Assembly: GCA_035630295.1 (NCBI GenBank)
Contig: DASQKY010000027.1
Coordinates: 1-64,000 of the forward strand
Length of the DNA: 64,000 nucleotides
Reading direction: 5' to 3'
From: Acidimicrobiales bacterium
GTDB lineage: Bacteria > Actinomycetota > Acidimicrobiia > Acidimicrobiales > Iamiaceae
The notes beneath the pieces are model-generated. The model was not told where the DNA came from, did no database searches, and was given only the letters and a program-made list of their open reading frames with translations. Shown piece after piece: positions 51,132 through 59,999 of this stretch (positions are counted from its first letter, which is position 1; every line of letters starts with the position of its first letter). The translations under genes were made by a program, and so were the position numbers.

Positions 51132-51725
51132 ATGGGCGAGGGCGACGGGGGTGCAGCCGAGGGCCGCATGGAGCTCGGGGGGGTCAACCACCTGGCCCTG
51201 GTGTGCCGGGACATGGCCCGCACCGTCGACTTCTACCAGGGCGTCCTGGGGATGCCGCTGGTCAAGACGGTCGAGCTGCCCATGGGCCTGGGCCAGCACT
51301 TCTTCTTCGATTGCGGCGGCGGCGACCTGCTGGCCTTCTTCTGGTTCGCGGATGCCCCCGACCCCGTCCCCGGCGTCACCGGTCCCGCGGCCCGGCCCGA
51401 CACCGGCGAGATCACCAGCGCGGTGGGGTCCATGAACCACGTGGCCTTCAAGGTGCCACCCGAGCGCATCGACGCCTACCGCCAGCGCCTCCTGGCCGCC
51501 GGCGTCGAGTGCAGCGACACCTTCAACCACGACGACAGCGAGTGGGGCGTGTCCCGGGACCTCCACGACGGCGTGTTCGTGCGCTCCGTCTACTTCACCG
51601 ACCCCGACGGCATCCTGCTGGAGCTGGCCGCCACCACCCGGCCCTTCGGGCCCGGAGACGTGACCCACCGCCCGGCCACCGCCACCCCCGCCGCGGCGAC
51701 GGTGGTCGCCCCCGCGCCGCGCTGA
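51132..51725 (+). CDS. VOC-family (glyoxalase/dioxygenase fold) protein
   Basis: A 197-residue protein from ATG 51132, with GGAGGAGGG 4 nt upstream. It has two beta-alpha-beta-beta-beta modules: GVNHLALVCRDMARTVDFYQGVLGM...and SMNHVAFKVP...YFTDPDGILLELA. Metal-ligand positions H (NHLAL), H/E (second half) fit the vicinal oxygen chelate fold. The substrate is unknown. The AhpD-like gene follows in the same direction after 26 bp. Confidence 0.85.
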   Translation: MGEGDGGAAEGRMELGGVNHLALVCRDMARTVDFYQGVLGMPLVKTVELPMGLGQHFFFDCGGGDLLAFFWFADAPDPVPGVTGPAARPDTGEITSAVGSMNHVAFKVPPERIDAYRQRLLAAGVECSDTFNHDDSEWGVSRDLHDGVFVRSVYFTDPDGILLELAATTRPFGPGDVTHRPATATPAAATVVAPAPR

Positions 51726-51751
51726 GCCCACCCCGACCGTCCGGAGGACAT

Positions 51752-52411
51752 ATGCCCCGCCTCGGCCAGGTGCCGCGCGCCGACGACAACCCGCCCATCG
51801 TCCGGGCCATGTACGACCTGATCTTCGGCCCGGGCCGGGACCCGGTGGCCGAGCCCGGGACCAACACCGGCACCCCCGGCGACTGGTGGACCACCTTCGC
51901 CGCCGCCCCCGACGTCCTGCAGCACTGCGTCGACGGCTTCGCCCTCTACCAGTCCCCCACCCGGAGGCTCGACCCCGTCCTCCGCGAGCTGGGCCAGACC
52001 CGGGTGGGCTGGGCCCGGGGCTCCCTGTTCGTGTTCTCGCAGCACTGCAAGTCGTGCCGGGCGGTGGGCGTGCCCGAGGAGAAGATCGAGGCCATCGCCC
52101 ACTGGGCGGTGGCCGACTGCTTCGACGAGGTCGAGCGGGCGGTGCTGGCCTACACCGACGCCCTGGTCTACGACGGGGGCCGGGTGGCCGACGGCGTGGT
52201 CGCGGTGCTGCGCCGCCACCTCTCCGACGAGGAGGTCCTGGAGCTCACCTACATCACCTGCATGTACGACATGCACGGGGTGATGAGCCGGGCCCTGCGC
52301 ACCGAGCTGGACGACGTGCCCGAGCGGGTGGTCGAGGAGGGCGACCGCACCGTCAGCGCCCTCGACGTGCTGGAGGACCGGCCGCCCCGGCGCGGCGACG
52401 GCGCCGGCTGA
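51752..52411 (+). CDS. Carboxymuconolactone decarboxylase/AhpD-like protein
   Basis: A 219-residue helical protein with the redox-type CxxC in FVFSQHCKSCRAVG and the following helix EEKIEAIAHWAVADCFDEVERAVLAYTDALV, typical of the CMD/AhpD-like family. It acts as a peroxidase partner or decarboxylase relative. It is probably cotranscribed with the VOC gene. Confidence 0.85.
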   Translation: MPRLGQVPRADDNPPIVRAMYDLIFGPGRDPVAEPGTNTGTPGDWWTTFAAAPDVLQHCVDGFALYQSPTRRLDPVLRELGQTRVGWARGSLFVFSQHCKSCRAVGVPEEKIEAIAHWAVADCFDEVERAVLAYTDALVYDGGRVADGVVAVLRRHLSDEEVLELTYITCMYDMHGVMSRALRTELDDVPERVVEEGDRTVSALDVLEDRPPRRGDGAG

Positions 52412-52445
52412 TCCGACCCGGGAGCCGCCGGCGCTCGGAGGCGGA

Positions 52446-54458
52446 TCAGCCGGGGGCCGGCGGGGGCGGCTCCGTGATCCCGGGGGCGCCGCCGCCCGGG
52501 ACGGTGGGCTCGACCTCGGTGACCGGCCCCTCGGCCGACCGGCGACCCCGCCACCGCGCCACCTCCTCGGCCACGGTGGCGGCCAGGAGGCGGTAGCCGA
52601 AGGCGGTGAAGTGCAGGCCGTCACCGTCGCGGGCCCGCTCCGTGACCCGGCCGTCGGCGCTGGGCAGCTCCTCGGCGTACCCGCCGCCGGGCCCGGTGGT
52701 GAGGGTGAACCAGTCCAGGGTGGCCACCCCCAGCGACCGGTACAGCGCGTTGAACCGCTCGACCCGGTCGGCCATGAACCCGAAGGTGGTCCCGGGCCCG
52801 ATCTGCGGGATCAGGCCCCACAGCACGGTGGCGCCCCGGGAGCCGGCCACGCGGACCAGCTCGCGGGACACGACGTCCCACTGGGCGAACATCTCCTCGG
52901 ACCCGTCGCCCACCTCGGTGCCGTCGGGCAGGACGTAGGGCTCCTCGTCGGGCTCGAGGCGCAGGTAGGTGCCGGCGTAGTGGAAGAGGACCACGTCGGG
53001 GTCGATGTCCGCCACCGCGGCCTGGACCTGGCCCACCACCGCGCCCTGGTCGGTGAGGGGCCCGGTGCCGCCGTCGCCGATGTAGCGGACGTCGACGCCG
53101 GGCAGGGCCTCGGCCACGTACGGGGCCAGCTGCTGGGGCACCGAGTCGCCCACCAGGAGCAGGCGCTCGACCCGGGGCGTGTCGGGCTCGGTGGTCGCCA
53201 CCGACGACACCGGCGTGGGCGCCCCGTCGGGAGGCGCCACCCGCTGGCCGCTCACCACCTCGACCCCGGAGGGCCCGGTGTCGACGGTGCGCAGCGGCAC
53301 CACGAAGGACAGGGCCAGCACGGCCACGGCCACCGCGGCCATGGCCGGCCGGGGCACCCGGGGCAGCACCCGCCGGCGCCGGATGGGCATCTCCACCCAG
53401 GCCAGCGAGGCCCCGGCCAGGGCCAGGGTCAGGGCCACCCGCAGGGCGAACAGCGGCACGGGGCCCAGCTCCGTGTTCTCCTCCCGCAACCAGCTGAAGA
53501 TGGGCCAGTGGTAGAGGTAGGCGCCGTAGGAGGCCCGGCCCAGCCAGCGCAGCGGCCGCACCTCCAGCACGGCCCGCACCGGGCCCGGGTAGAGGCAGGC
53601 CACGATGACCGCCACCGAGGCCAGGGAGTAGAGGGCCAGCCCGCCGGTGTAGAGCAGGCGGCTGGCCTGGTCGGCGAGGGCCCAGGCGCCGACCAGGCCG
53701 GCCGCCCCCACCAGCCCGACGACGGGAACGACCCGGCGCCGGTGCCGCCACCCCACCAGGTGGTGCACCACGCAGGCCAGCACCACGCCCGCCAGCAGCT
53801 CGGCGGCCCGGGTGTGGGTGGCGTAGTAGGCGAAGGACACGTCGTCGCCGACGCTGAGGGCCAGGGCCACGGTGGAGGCCACGGCCAGCGCCGCGGCCCC
53901 GACGCCCAGCACCACCCGCAGGGGCTGGCCCAGGCGCCGCCCCAGGGCGATGGCCCCCAGGCAGGCCAGGGGCAGCACCAGGTAGAACTGCTCCTCGACG
54001 GCCAGGGACCACAGGTGCTGCACCGGGGTGGCGTCGGCGGCGTTGCCGTAGGTGGCCCCCACCGCGGCCAGCCGCCAGTTGATGGCCAGGCCGGCCGTGG
54101 CCCACAGGTCGCTCCGCAGCCCGACCAGGTGGGTGGAGGTGGCCCCGAAGCGGGCGAAGGCCAGCACCAGGACCAGCGTGACCAGGGCCGCCGGGACCAG
54201 GCGACGGGCCCGGGCCGACCAGAAGCGGCGGAGGTCCACCCGGCCGCTGCCCCGCACCTCGACCAGGATCAGGGCGGTGATGAGGAAGCCGGAGAGGGTG
54301 AAGAAGGTGGAGACCCCGAGGAAGCCGCCGCCGGCCCAGGTGAAGCCCCCGTGGTAGGCCAGCACGGCCAGCAGGCAGGCGGCCCGGAGCCCGTCCAGGG
54401 AGCCGACGTAGGGGAGGCGGCCACCCTGGCGTTGCGCTGCTCCCGGCGTCCTCTCCAC
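52446..54458 (-). CDS. Acyltransferase-3 with C-terminal SGNH domain (OafA/YrhL-like)
   Basis: A 670-residue protein. Residues ~15-390 form ~10 TM helices of the acyltransferase-3 family: SLDGLRAACLLAVLAYHGGF (catalytic His) and WSLAVEEQFYLVLPL. An extracytoplasmic SGNH hydrolase-like domain (LLVGDSVPQQLAPYVAEAL, then ..DGDGLHFTAFGYRLLA with D-x-x-H) follows. It acetylates a cell-surface glycan or similar. The membrane glycosyltransferase-like gene next door supports a surface-polymer role. Confidence 0.92.
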   Translation of the reverse strand: MERTPGAAQRQGGRLPYVGSLDGLRAACLLAVLAYHGGFTWAGGGFLGVSTFFTLSGFLITALILVEVRGSGRVDLRRFWSARARRLVPAALVTLVLVLAFARFGATSTHLVGLRSDLWATAGLAINWRLAAVGATYGNAADATPVQHLWSLAVEEQFYLVLPLACLGAIALGRRLGQPLRVVLGVGAAALAVASTVALALSVGDDVSFAYYATHTRAAELLAGVVLACVVHHLVGWRHRRRVVPVVGLVGAAGLVGAWALADQASRLLYTGGLALYSLASVAVIVACLYPGPVRAVLEVRPLRWLGRASYGAYLYHWPIFSWLREENTELGPVPLFALRVALTLALAGASLAWVEMPIRRRRVLPRVPRPAMAAVAVAVLALSFVVPLRTVDTGPSGVEVVSGQRVAPPDGAPTPVSSVATTEPDTPRVERLLLVGDSVPQQLAPYVAEALPGVDVRYIGDGGTGPLTDQGAVVGQVQAAVADIDPDVVLFHYAGTYLRLEPDEEPYVLPDGTEVGDGSEEMFAQWDVVSRELVRVAGSRGATVLWGLIPQIGPGTTFGFMADRVERFNALYRSLGVATLDWFTLTTGPGGGYAEELPSADGRVTERARDGDGLHFTAFGYRLLAATVAEEVARWRGRRSAEGPVTEVEPTVPGGGAPGITEPPPPAPG

Positions 54459-54484
54459 GAGGACCGCACACTACCGGCCGCCCC

Positions 54485-56089
54485 TCAGGGCACCTCGGCC
54501 ACCGCCGCCGCCCGGTCGGGCCGGACCCGCCACCGGGCCCGGGCCTGGACCACCAGCCACGCCCCCATCACCAGCACCGACATGTCGGTCACGGTGCGGA
54601 AGCGGTTGGTCTCGCCGTACTCGATGAGCAGGGTCAGCCCGGTCAGGTACACCGTGGTCCCCCACAGGAAGGCCACCGCCGCGTGGGCCCCGTCGCGGGC
54701 CCGCCACCACCGTCGCCGCACCAGCACCGCGGCCACCCCGGCCAGCACCAGGAGGTAGGCGGCCACCACCACCCACTCCACCTGCCCGACCCGGGCCCCC
54801 CGCCGGTCGCCGTACACCGGGGGCGGCTCCTCCCACGCCCCCAGCACGGCCCGCTCCACGGCCACCGCCCCGGCCACCTCGGCGCCGTTGGACCGGTAGC
54901 CGAACCACCCCGAGCTGGCCGTGAACGTGGTCGAGGTCGAGCGGCCCACACCGGCCGCGTAGGTGCCGGGCCGGTGGCGGACGACCCAGGTGGCGTCGTC
55001 CAGGGCCGCCTCGTTGACCGTCAGGTAGTCACGGTGGTGGAGGTTGGCGAAGCCCCCCTCGGCCCGCTCCCGCTCGTCCAGGACCGGCACGCCCCGCCCC
55101 GGCCCGGCCCGTCCCGGCGGGGCGATGCCCATGTCCTCGAAGCTCTGGAACGACGGGTGGGCGGCGTAGGGCGAGAGGGTGCCGTCGGCCACCAGGCGGG
55201 CCCGCTCCGCCGGGGGGAGCTGCTCCACGGTGATGCGGGACAGGCTCACGCCCACCCAGCTGCTGGCCCCCCACTGGTCGAACAGGACCAGGTTCTTGGT
55301 GTACCAGCCGCCCACCAGGAGCACGGGCACCAGGCCGACCAGGGCCACGGTGCGCCACCGGTGGCGCCGAGCCACCGCGGCCAGGGCCACCAGCCCCACG
55401 ATCCACACCAGGTGGAAGGTGGAGCGGGTGAGGGCCAGGGTGGCGGCCACGGCCAGCGCCCCGGCCAGGTCGACCGCTCGGCCCCGGTCGGCCCATCGGG
55501 CCACCAGGAGGGCGATGCCGGCCAGGCCCAGCACCTCGAACGGCGTGTAGAGGAAGTACGTCTCGACCAGGACCGCGGTGGGGCTGGCCACCCAGGCCAG
55601 GGCCAGCGCCGCCGCCACCCGGGGCCGGCACCCGAGGCGGGCCAGCAGGCGCAGGAGCACCACCGCGGTGGCCAGCCCGCAGGCCAGGAACACCGGCCCC
55701 AGCACCCGGTCGGGGTGGTCGGGGCTGAGCCTCAGGGCCAGGCCCCACAGCAGGTTGAGCCCGGGGGGCTGGGTGTGGTCGTACCACAGGCTGCGACCGA
55801 GGTCGTGGCGCAGGGCCTGGCCGTCGATGAACTGGTGGTAGGCCACGGCGTGCTCCCACCGGAAGCGCACCCCGGCCAGGGCGTAGGCGACGCGGGAGGC
55901 GGCGAAGCCCACCACCACGGCCACGGTGGCGGCCCGGAGGGGGCGGGGCGGGCGGGCGGTGGCGGCCGGGTCGTCGCCGTCGGGGGCCACGCTGTCTGCG
56001 GCGGCCGGGGCGGGCCCGGCGTCGGGAGTCCCGTTGGCCGCGTCGCTGCCGGAGGCGGGGTCGGTGGCGGACGCGTCCGAAGCGGGCAC
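54485..56089 (-). CDS. Membrane glycosyltransferase, ArnT/GT39-like
   Basis: A 534-residue protein from GTG 56089; the frame is open to 56212 but that stretch is Pro-rich and overlaps regulatory space. About 10-12 TM helices. The first loop carries WEHAVAYHQFIDGQALRHDLGRSLWYDHTQPPGLNLLWG, with paired acidic/His residues typical of polyprenyl-phosphate-sugar GT-C enzymes. It moves sugars from lipid-linked donors outside the membrane. The substrate is unknown. Confidence 0.7.
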   Translation of the reverse strand: MPASDASATDPASGSDAANGTPDAGPAPAAADSVAPDGDDPAATARPPRPLRAATVAVVVGFAASRVAYALAGVRFRWEHAVAYHQFIDGQALRHDLGRSLWYDHTQPPGLNLLWGLALRLSPDHPDRVLGPVFLACGLATAVVLLRLLARLGCRPRVAAALALAWVASPTAVLVETYFLYTPFEVLGLAGIALLVARWADRGRAVDLAGALAVAATLALTRSTFHLVWIVGLVALAAVARRHRWRTVALVGLVPVLLVGGWYTKNLVLFDQWGASSWVGVSLSRITVEQLPPAERARLVADGTLSPYAAHPSFQSFEDMGIAPPGRAGPGRGVPVLDERERAEGGFANLHHRDYLTVNEAALDDATWVVRHRPGTYAAGVGRSTSTTFTASSGWFGYRSNGAEVAGAVAVERAVLGAWEEPPPVYGDRRGARVGQVEWVVVAAYLLVLAGVAAVLVRRRWWRARDGAHAAVAFLWGTTVYLTGLTLLIEYGETNRFRTVTDMSVLVMGAWLVVQARARWRVRPDRAAAVAEVP

Positions 56090-56274
56090 GGCGCCGACAC
56101 TAGGACCCGCCCCCGGGGCCGCCCCGGACCTGGGCCCGGGACCGGGCGGCCGGCACCGCCGAGGCGGGCCGCTTGGCTTCACCCGCTCAACACGTGACAC
56201 TTCCCGTGACACGGGAGCGTCGGTACCGTCGCCGACACGACCCCGCCCGCCTCCCCTGCGAAAGGCTCTGCACC

Positions 56275-56832
56275 GTGTCGCCGCTGTCCCCCCACCACCG
56301 ACGCTCCCTGTTCACCAGCCTGTCCCCCATCGTCGGGGAGGAGGAGGCCGACGCCTTGCTCGACCAGCTGCCCCGCACCGAGGAGGAGGTGCCGGCCAGC
56401 CAGGCCGACCTCCAAGCCCTCGACCTATCCCTCCGCTCCGAGATGGCCACCGGCTTCGCCGAGGTCCGCACCGAGATGGCCAACGGCTTCGCCAAGGCCC
56501 GTGAGGACGTGGCCGGCGTCCGCGCCGACGTGTCCACCGGTCTCGCGGACATCCGCACCGAGATGCGCTCCGGCCAGGCCCGCCAGGCCGAGGCGCTGGG
56601 CCAGGTCCGAACCGAGGTGCACCAGAGCCAGGCCCGCCAGAGCGAGGCCCTGGCCGAGCTGCGGGGCGAGATGCACACCAGCGTGGCCGTCATCGCCCAG
56701 AAGGTCGCCGACATGCAGACCGCCATCAACGACGGGATGACCAAGCACATCCAGTGGACCGTCGGGGCCGTGCTCGGGGCCATCTCGATCGGGATGGCCC
56801 TGGCCGCGCTGATCGCTCGGGCGCCGGTCTAG
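56275..56832 (+). CDS. Coiled-coil protein with C-terminal membrane anchor
   Basis: A 185-residue protein from GTG 56275 (AAAGG upstream). After a short acidic head, residues ~45-155 are a regular coiled coil of ~11-residue periods (MATGFAEVRTEM, MANGFAKAREDV, GLADIRTEM, QARQAEALGQVRTEV, QARQSEALAELRGEM). A TM segment ends the protein (VGAVLGAISIGMALAALIA). It is of the phage-like/DUF1640-like long-helix type. It overlaps the convergent TetR gene by 4 bp. Function unknown. Confidence 0.7.
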   Translation: MSPLSPHHRRSLFTSLSPIVGEEEADALLDQLPRTEEEVPASQADLQALDLSLRSEMATGFAEVRTEMANGFAKAREDVAGVRADVSTGLADIRTEMRSGQARQAEALGQVRTEVHQSQARQSEALAELRGEMHTSVAVIAQKVADMQTAINDGMTKHIQWTVGAVLGAISIGMALAALIARAPV

Positions 56833-57419
56833 GCCGGGCTGGGAGCCGAGCGGGCCAGGACGGCCAGGAGGTCGGCTCGGCGACGGCGGAGCCAGGCCCG
56901 GTCGGGAGGGACGCCCATGCGGTCCAGCAGCTCGGCCTCCACCGCGGTGGCCACCACCCGGGCCCCCACCTCGACCAGGTGGCGGCGGGTCCGCTCCACG
57001 GCCGAGCCGTCGGCGGCCGGGCCGGCCAGGGCGGTGGCCGCCCCGTCCAGGCGGGGGGCGATGGCCGAGCCCAGCACCGCGGTGGCCTCGGGCCCCAGGC
57101 GGGTCACCTCCCGCAGCAGGACCAGCAGGTCGGGGCGACGGGCGCCCAGGCGCAGCACCTCGTCGACCACGGCCGCGGTGGTGTCCCGGCCCGGGCGGCG
57201 GCGGGCCACGGCCGCGTCGAGGGCATCGCCCAGCTCGGCCACCGCCGCCTCCACCACCCCGGCCACCAGGGCGTCCTTGGACCGGAACCAGTAGAGGACG
57301 GTCTGCTTGCGGACCCCCACCGTGTCGGCCACGTCGTCCAGGGAGGTGGCCTCCACGCCCCGGCGGGCGAAGCCGGCCAGAGCGGCGGCCAGGATGCGAT
57401 CTTGGGTGCTGTCGGCCAC
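56829..57419 (-). CDS. TetR-family repressor
   Basis: A 196-residue protein with an N-terminal HTH (RILAAALAGFARRGVEATSLDDVADTVGVRKQTVLYWFRSKDALVAGVV) and a helical ligand-binding C-domain. It is divergent from the fatty acyl-CoA reductase gene across 50 bp holding a 16-bp palindrome, so it most likely represses that gene and itself. A fatty acyl-CoA ligand is inference. Confidence 0.9.
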   Translation of the reverse strand: MADSTQDRILAAALAGFARRGVEATSLDDVADTVGVRKQTVLYWFRSKDALVAGVVEAAVAELGDALDAAVARRRPGRDTTAAVVDEVLRLGARRPDLLVLLREVTRLGPEATAVLGSAIAPRLDGAATALAGPAADGSAVERTRRHLVEVGARVVATAVEAELLDRMGVPPDRAWLRRRRADLLAVLARSAPSPA

Positions 57420-57430
57420 TGTCGACGTTG

Positions 57431-57446
57431 TCTACCATTTGGTAGA
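57431..57446. promoter_or_regulatory. Palindromic operator between TetR and reductase genes
   Basis: TCTACCA-TT-TGGTAGA, perfect 7-bp arms, 12 bp upstream of the TetR start codon and 24 bp before the reductase start. It is AT-rich against the surroundings, which is typical of a TetR site. Confidence 0.75.
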
Positions 57447-57469
57447 GAGTCGCGCTAGGGTCCGACTCG

Positions 57470-59908
57470 ATGCCGGAGAGCCGCCCCTCCCCTCCCATCG
57501 CCGAGGCCCTCGACGGGCGGCGCCTGTTCGTCACCGGCACCACCGGCTTCCTGGGCACCGCCCTGGTCGAGCGGCTCCTGCGCTGCGCCCCCGGCTGCGA
57601 GCTGGTCCTGCTGGTCCGCCCCGGGCGCAAGCGCACCGTCGAGCAGCGGGCCCAGCGGGAGATCTTCCGCAACGACTGCTTCGACCGCCTGCGCGAGGAG
57701 CTGGGCGGACGGGAGGCCTTCGAGGCGCTGGTGGCCCGCCGGGTCCGGGTGGTGGCCGGCGACGTGGCCACCGACGGCCTGGGCCTCGACGACGAGGGCC
57801 GGGCCGCCCTGGCTGCGTGCGACACGGTCATCCACTCGGCCGCCACCGTGTCGTTCGACTCCCCCCTCGACCTGGCCGTCGAGGTCAACCTGCTGGGCCC
57901 CACCCGCATCGCCCGCACCCTGGCCGACCTCGGGGTCGCCCCCCACCTGGTGGCCGTGTCCACCTGCTACGTGGCCGGCAACCGGCGGGGCGCGGCCCCC
58001 GAGATCCCGGTGGACGAGAGCCCGTTCTGGGTCGACGTGGACTGGCGGCGCGAGGTCGAGGCCGCCCGCCGGGTCCGCAGCGACGCCGAGGCCACCAGCC
58101 GGCTCCCCGACCACCTGGCCGGTTTCCAGGCCGCGGCCCGCGACGAGCTGGGTGGGGCCGGTACCACCCTGCTGGCCGAGAAGGCCGAGGACCGGCGCCG
58201 GGCCTGGGTCAAGCAGCAGCTGGTCGACGCCGGCCGGGCCCGGGCCGCCTCGCTGGGGTGGCCCGACGCCTACGCCATGACCAAGGCCCTGGGCGAGCGG
58301 GCCCTGGGCCAGAGCCGGGGCGACGTGCCCGTCTCCATCGTCCGGCCCGCCATCATCGAGTCGGCCTGGTCGGAGCCGGTGCCGGGCTGGATCCGGGGCT
58401 TCCGCATGGCCGAGCCGGTGATCATCTCCTACGCCCGGGGCCTGCTCAGCCAGTTCCCCGGGGTCCCCGAGGGCACCGTCGACGTGATCCCCGTGGACCT
58501 GGTGGTGGGGGCCATCTGTGCGGTGGCGGCTCGGGGCCCGGCCCATGCCGACGGCCGGCCCGACGTCACCCAGGTGGCCTCGGGCTCGCGCAACCCGCTG
58601 GAGTTCGAACGCCTCACCGAGCTCATCAGCGAGTGGTTCACCCAGCGCCCGCTGTACGACCGGGACGGCCAGCCCATCAGCGTGCCCGAGTTCCGGTTCC
58701 CGGGCCGGGGCCGGGTCGAGGGCGAGCTGCGCCGGGCCCGGGCCGTCCTGGGTGTCACCGAGAAGGCGCTCCACGCGCTGCCCCTGCGGGGGAAGCAGGC
58801 CCAGTGGGCGGCCGGGGTGGAGGAGAAGCGGGAGCTGGTCGACCGGGCCACCGCGTACGTCACCCTCTACGGGGCCTACACCGAGTGCGAGGCCATCTAC
58901 GGCGTCGACCGGCTGCTGTCCCTGCACGCCTCGCTCACCGAGGCCGACCAACGGGACTTCGGGTGCGACCCCCGGGTGGTCGACTGGGAGCGGTACGTGC
59001 GGGAGATCCACCTGCCGTCGGTGGTGGCCCACGCCCGGGTCCGCACCGAGGGCGGGGGCGGGGCCGGCGAGGCCCGCAGCACCCGCCTGCGCCGCCAGGT
59101 CCTGTCCCCCGACCGCCAGCTGGCCGTGTTCGACCTGGAGAACACCCTCATCGCCTCCAACGTGGTCACCTCCTTCGCCTGGCTGGCCAGCCGGCGCCTC
59201 GACCCGGCCGACCGGCGCACCCTGGCCGCCCGGCTGGTGGCCGAGGCCCCGGCCCTGCTGAAGCTGGACCGCCGGGACCGCAGCGACTTCCTGCGCCACT
59301 TCTATCGCCGCTACGAGGGCGCCCCCCGGGCCGAGCTGGAGGCCGACAGCGCCGAGATGCTGTCCGACCTGATCCTGACCAAGGCGTTCCCGGCCGGCCT
59401 CCGCCGGGTGCGCGAGCATCGGGCCCTGGGCCACCGGACCGTGCTCGTCACCGGCGCCCTGGACGTGGTGGTCGCCCCCCTGCGCCCCCTGTTCGACGAC
59501 ATCGTCTCGGCCGAGATGGGGGTGGCCCCCGACGGCACCGCCACCGGGCGGATGACCACCGTGCCCCCCACCGGCGAGACCCGGGCCCAGATCCTCTACG
59601 ACCACTGCGCGGCCCACGGCCTGGACGTGGCCGAGGCGGTGGTCTACGCCGACTCCAGCAGCGACCTCCCGATGCTGGAGGCGGCCGGCTTCCCGGTGGC
59701 CGTCAACCCCGAGGCCCGCCTGGCCGCCCTGGCCCGCAAGCGGGGCTGGCTGGTCGAGCAGTGGGAGAAGGCCCCCGGCTTCGTCCCCCGCCGCCTGCCC
59801 CTGGCCCCCCGCCCCGGGCCCCGCCGCCAGGCGCCGCGGGTGCCGGATCACCGGCCCCCCACCGCGGCCGAGCGCCGGGCCCGCCGCCTCCGGACCGGCC
59901 GCCGATGA
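57470..59908 (+). CDS. Fatty acyl-CoA reductase (SDR) fused to a HAD-IB domain
   Basis: An 812-residue two-domain protein. N-terminal ~1-500: NAD(P)-binding VTGTTGFLGT (22-29), SAATVSFDSPLDLAVEVNLLGP, AYAMTKALGE (Y-x-x-x-K), and the FAR C-terminal region. C-terminal ~545-790: a HAD-IB phosphatase fold, D555-L-E557-N-T, LTGALDVVV and SSSDLPMLEAAG. The usual DxDxT is DxExT here. Such fusions reduce fatty acyl-CoA to alcohol, and the HAD part resembles lysophospholipid phosphatases. A PlsC-type gene lies 2.9 kb downstream. Confidence 0.88.
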   Translation: MPESRPSPPIAEALDGRRLFVTGTTGFLGTALVERLLRCAPGCELVLLVRPGRKRTVEQRAQREIFRNDCFDRLREELGGREAFEALVARRVRVVAGDVATDGLGLDDEGRAALAACDTVIHSAATVSFDSPLDLAVEVNLLGPTRIARTLADLGVAPHLVAVSTCYVAGNRRGAAPEIPVDESPFWVDVDWRREVEAARRVRSDAEATSRLPDHLAGFQAAARDELGGAGTTLLAEKAEDRRRAWVKQQLVDAGRARAASLGWPDAYAMTKALGERALGQSRGDVPVSIVRPAIIESAWSEPVPGWIRGFRMAEPVIISYARGLLSQFPGVPEGTVDVIPVDLVVGAICAVAARGPAHADGRPDVTQVASGSRNPLEFERLTELISEWFTQRPLYDRDGQPISVPEFRFPGRGRVEGELRRARAVLGVTEKALHALPLRGKQAQWAAGVEEKRELVDRATAYVTLYGAYTECEAIYGVDRLLSLHASLTEADQRDFGCDPRVVDWERYVREIHLPSVVAHARVRTEGGGGAGEARSTRLRRQVLSPDRQLAVFDLENTLIASNVVTSFAWLASRRLDPADRRTLAARLVAEAPALLKLDRRDRSDFLRHFYRRYEGAPRAELEADSAEMLSDLILTKAFPAGLRRVREHRALGHRTVLVTGALDVVVAPLRPLFDDIVSAEMGVAPDGTATGRMTTVPPTGETRAQILYDHCAAHGLDVAEAVVYADSSSDLPMLEAAGFPVAVNPEARLAALARKRGWLVEQWEKAPGFVPRRLPLAPRPGPRRQAPRVPDHRPPTAAERRARRLRTGRR

Positions 59909-59933
59909 CGTTCCCCTGGCCGCCTCACCACCC

Positions 59934-59982
59934 GTTCTCGGCACGAAACAATACGTATATCGGACACTTCCGTGCCGAGAAC
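59934..59982. promoter_or_regulatory. Long inverted repeat upstream of the dehydrogenase
   Basis: GTTCTCGGCACG and CGTGCCGAGAAC (12 bp, perfect) around a 25-bp AT-rich spacer with ATACGTAT. It lies 18 bp before the dehydrogenase start and 25 bp after the reductase stop. It may be an operator covering a promoter, or a hairpin terminator. Confidence 0.6.
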
Positions 59983-59999
59983 GCAGCGGGAGGGGCGGG

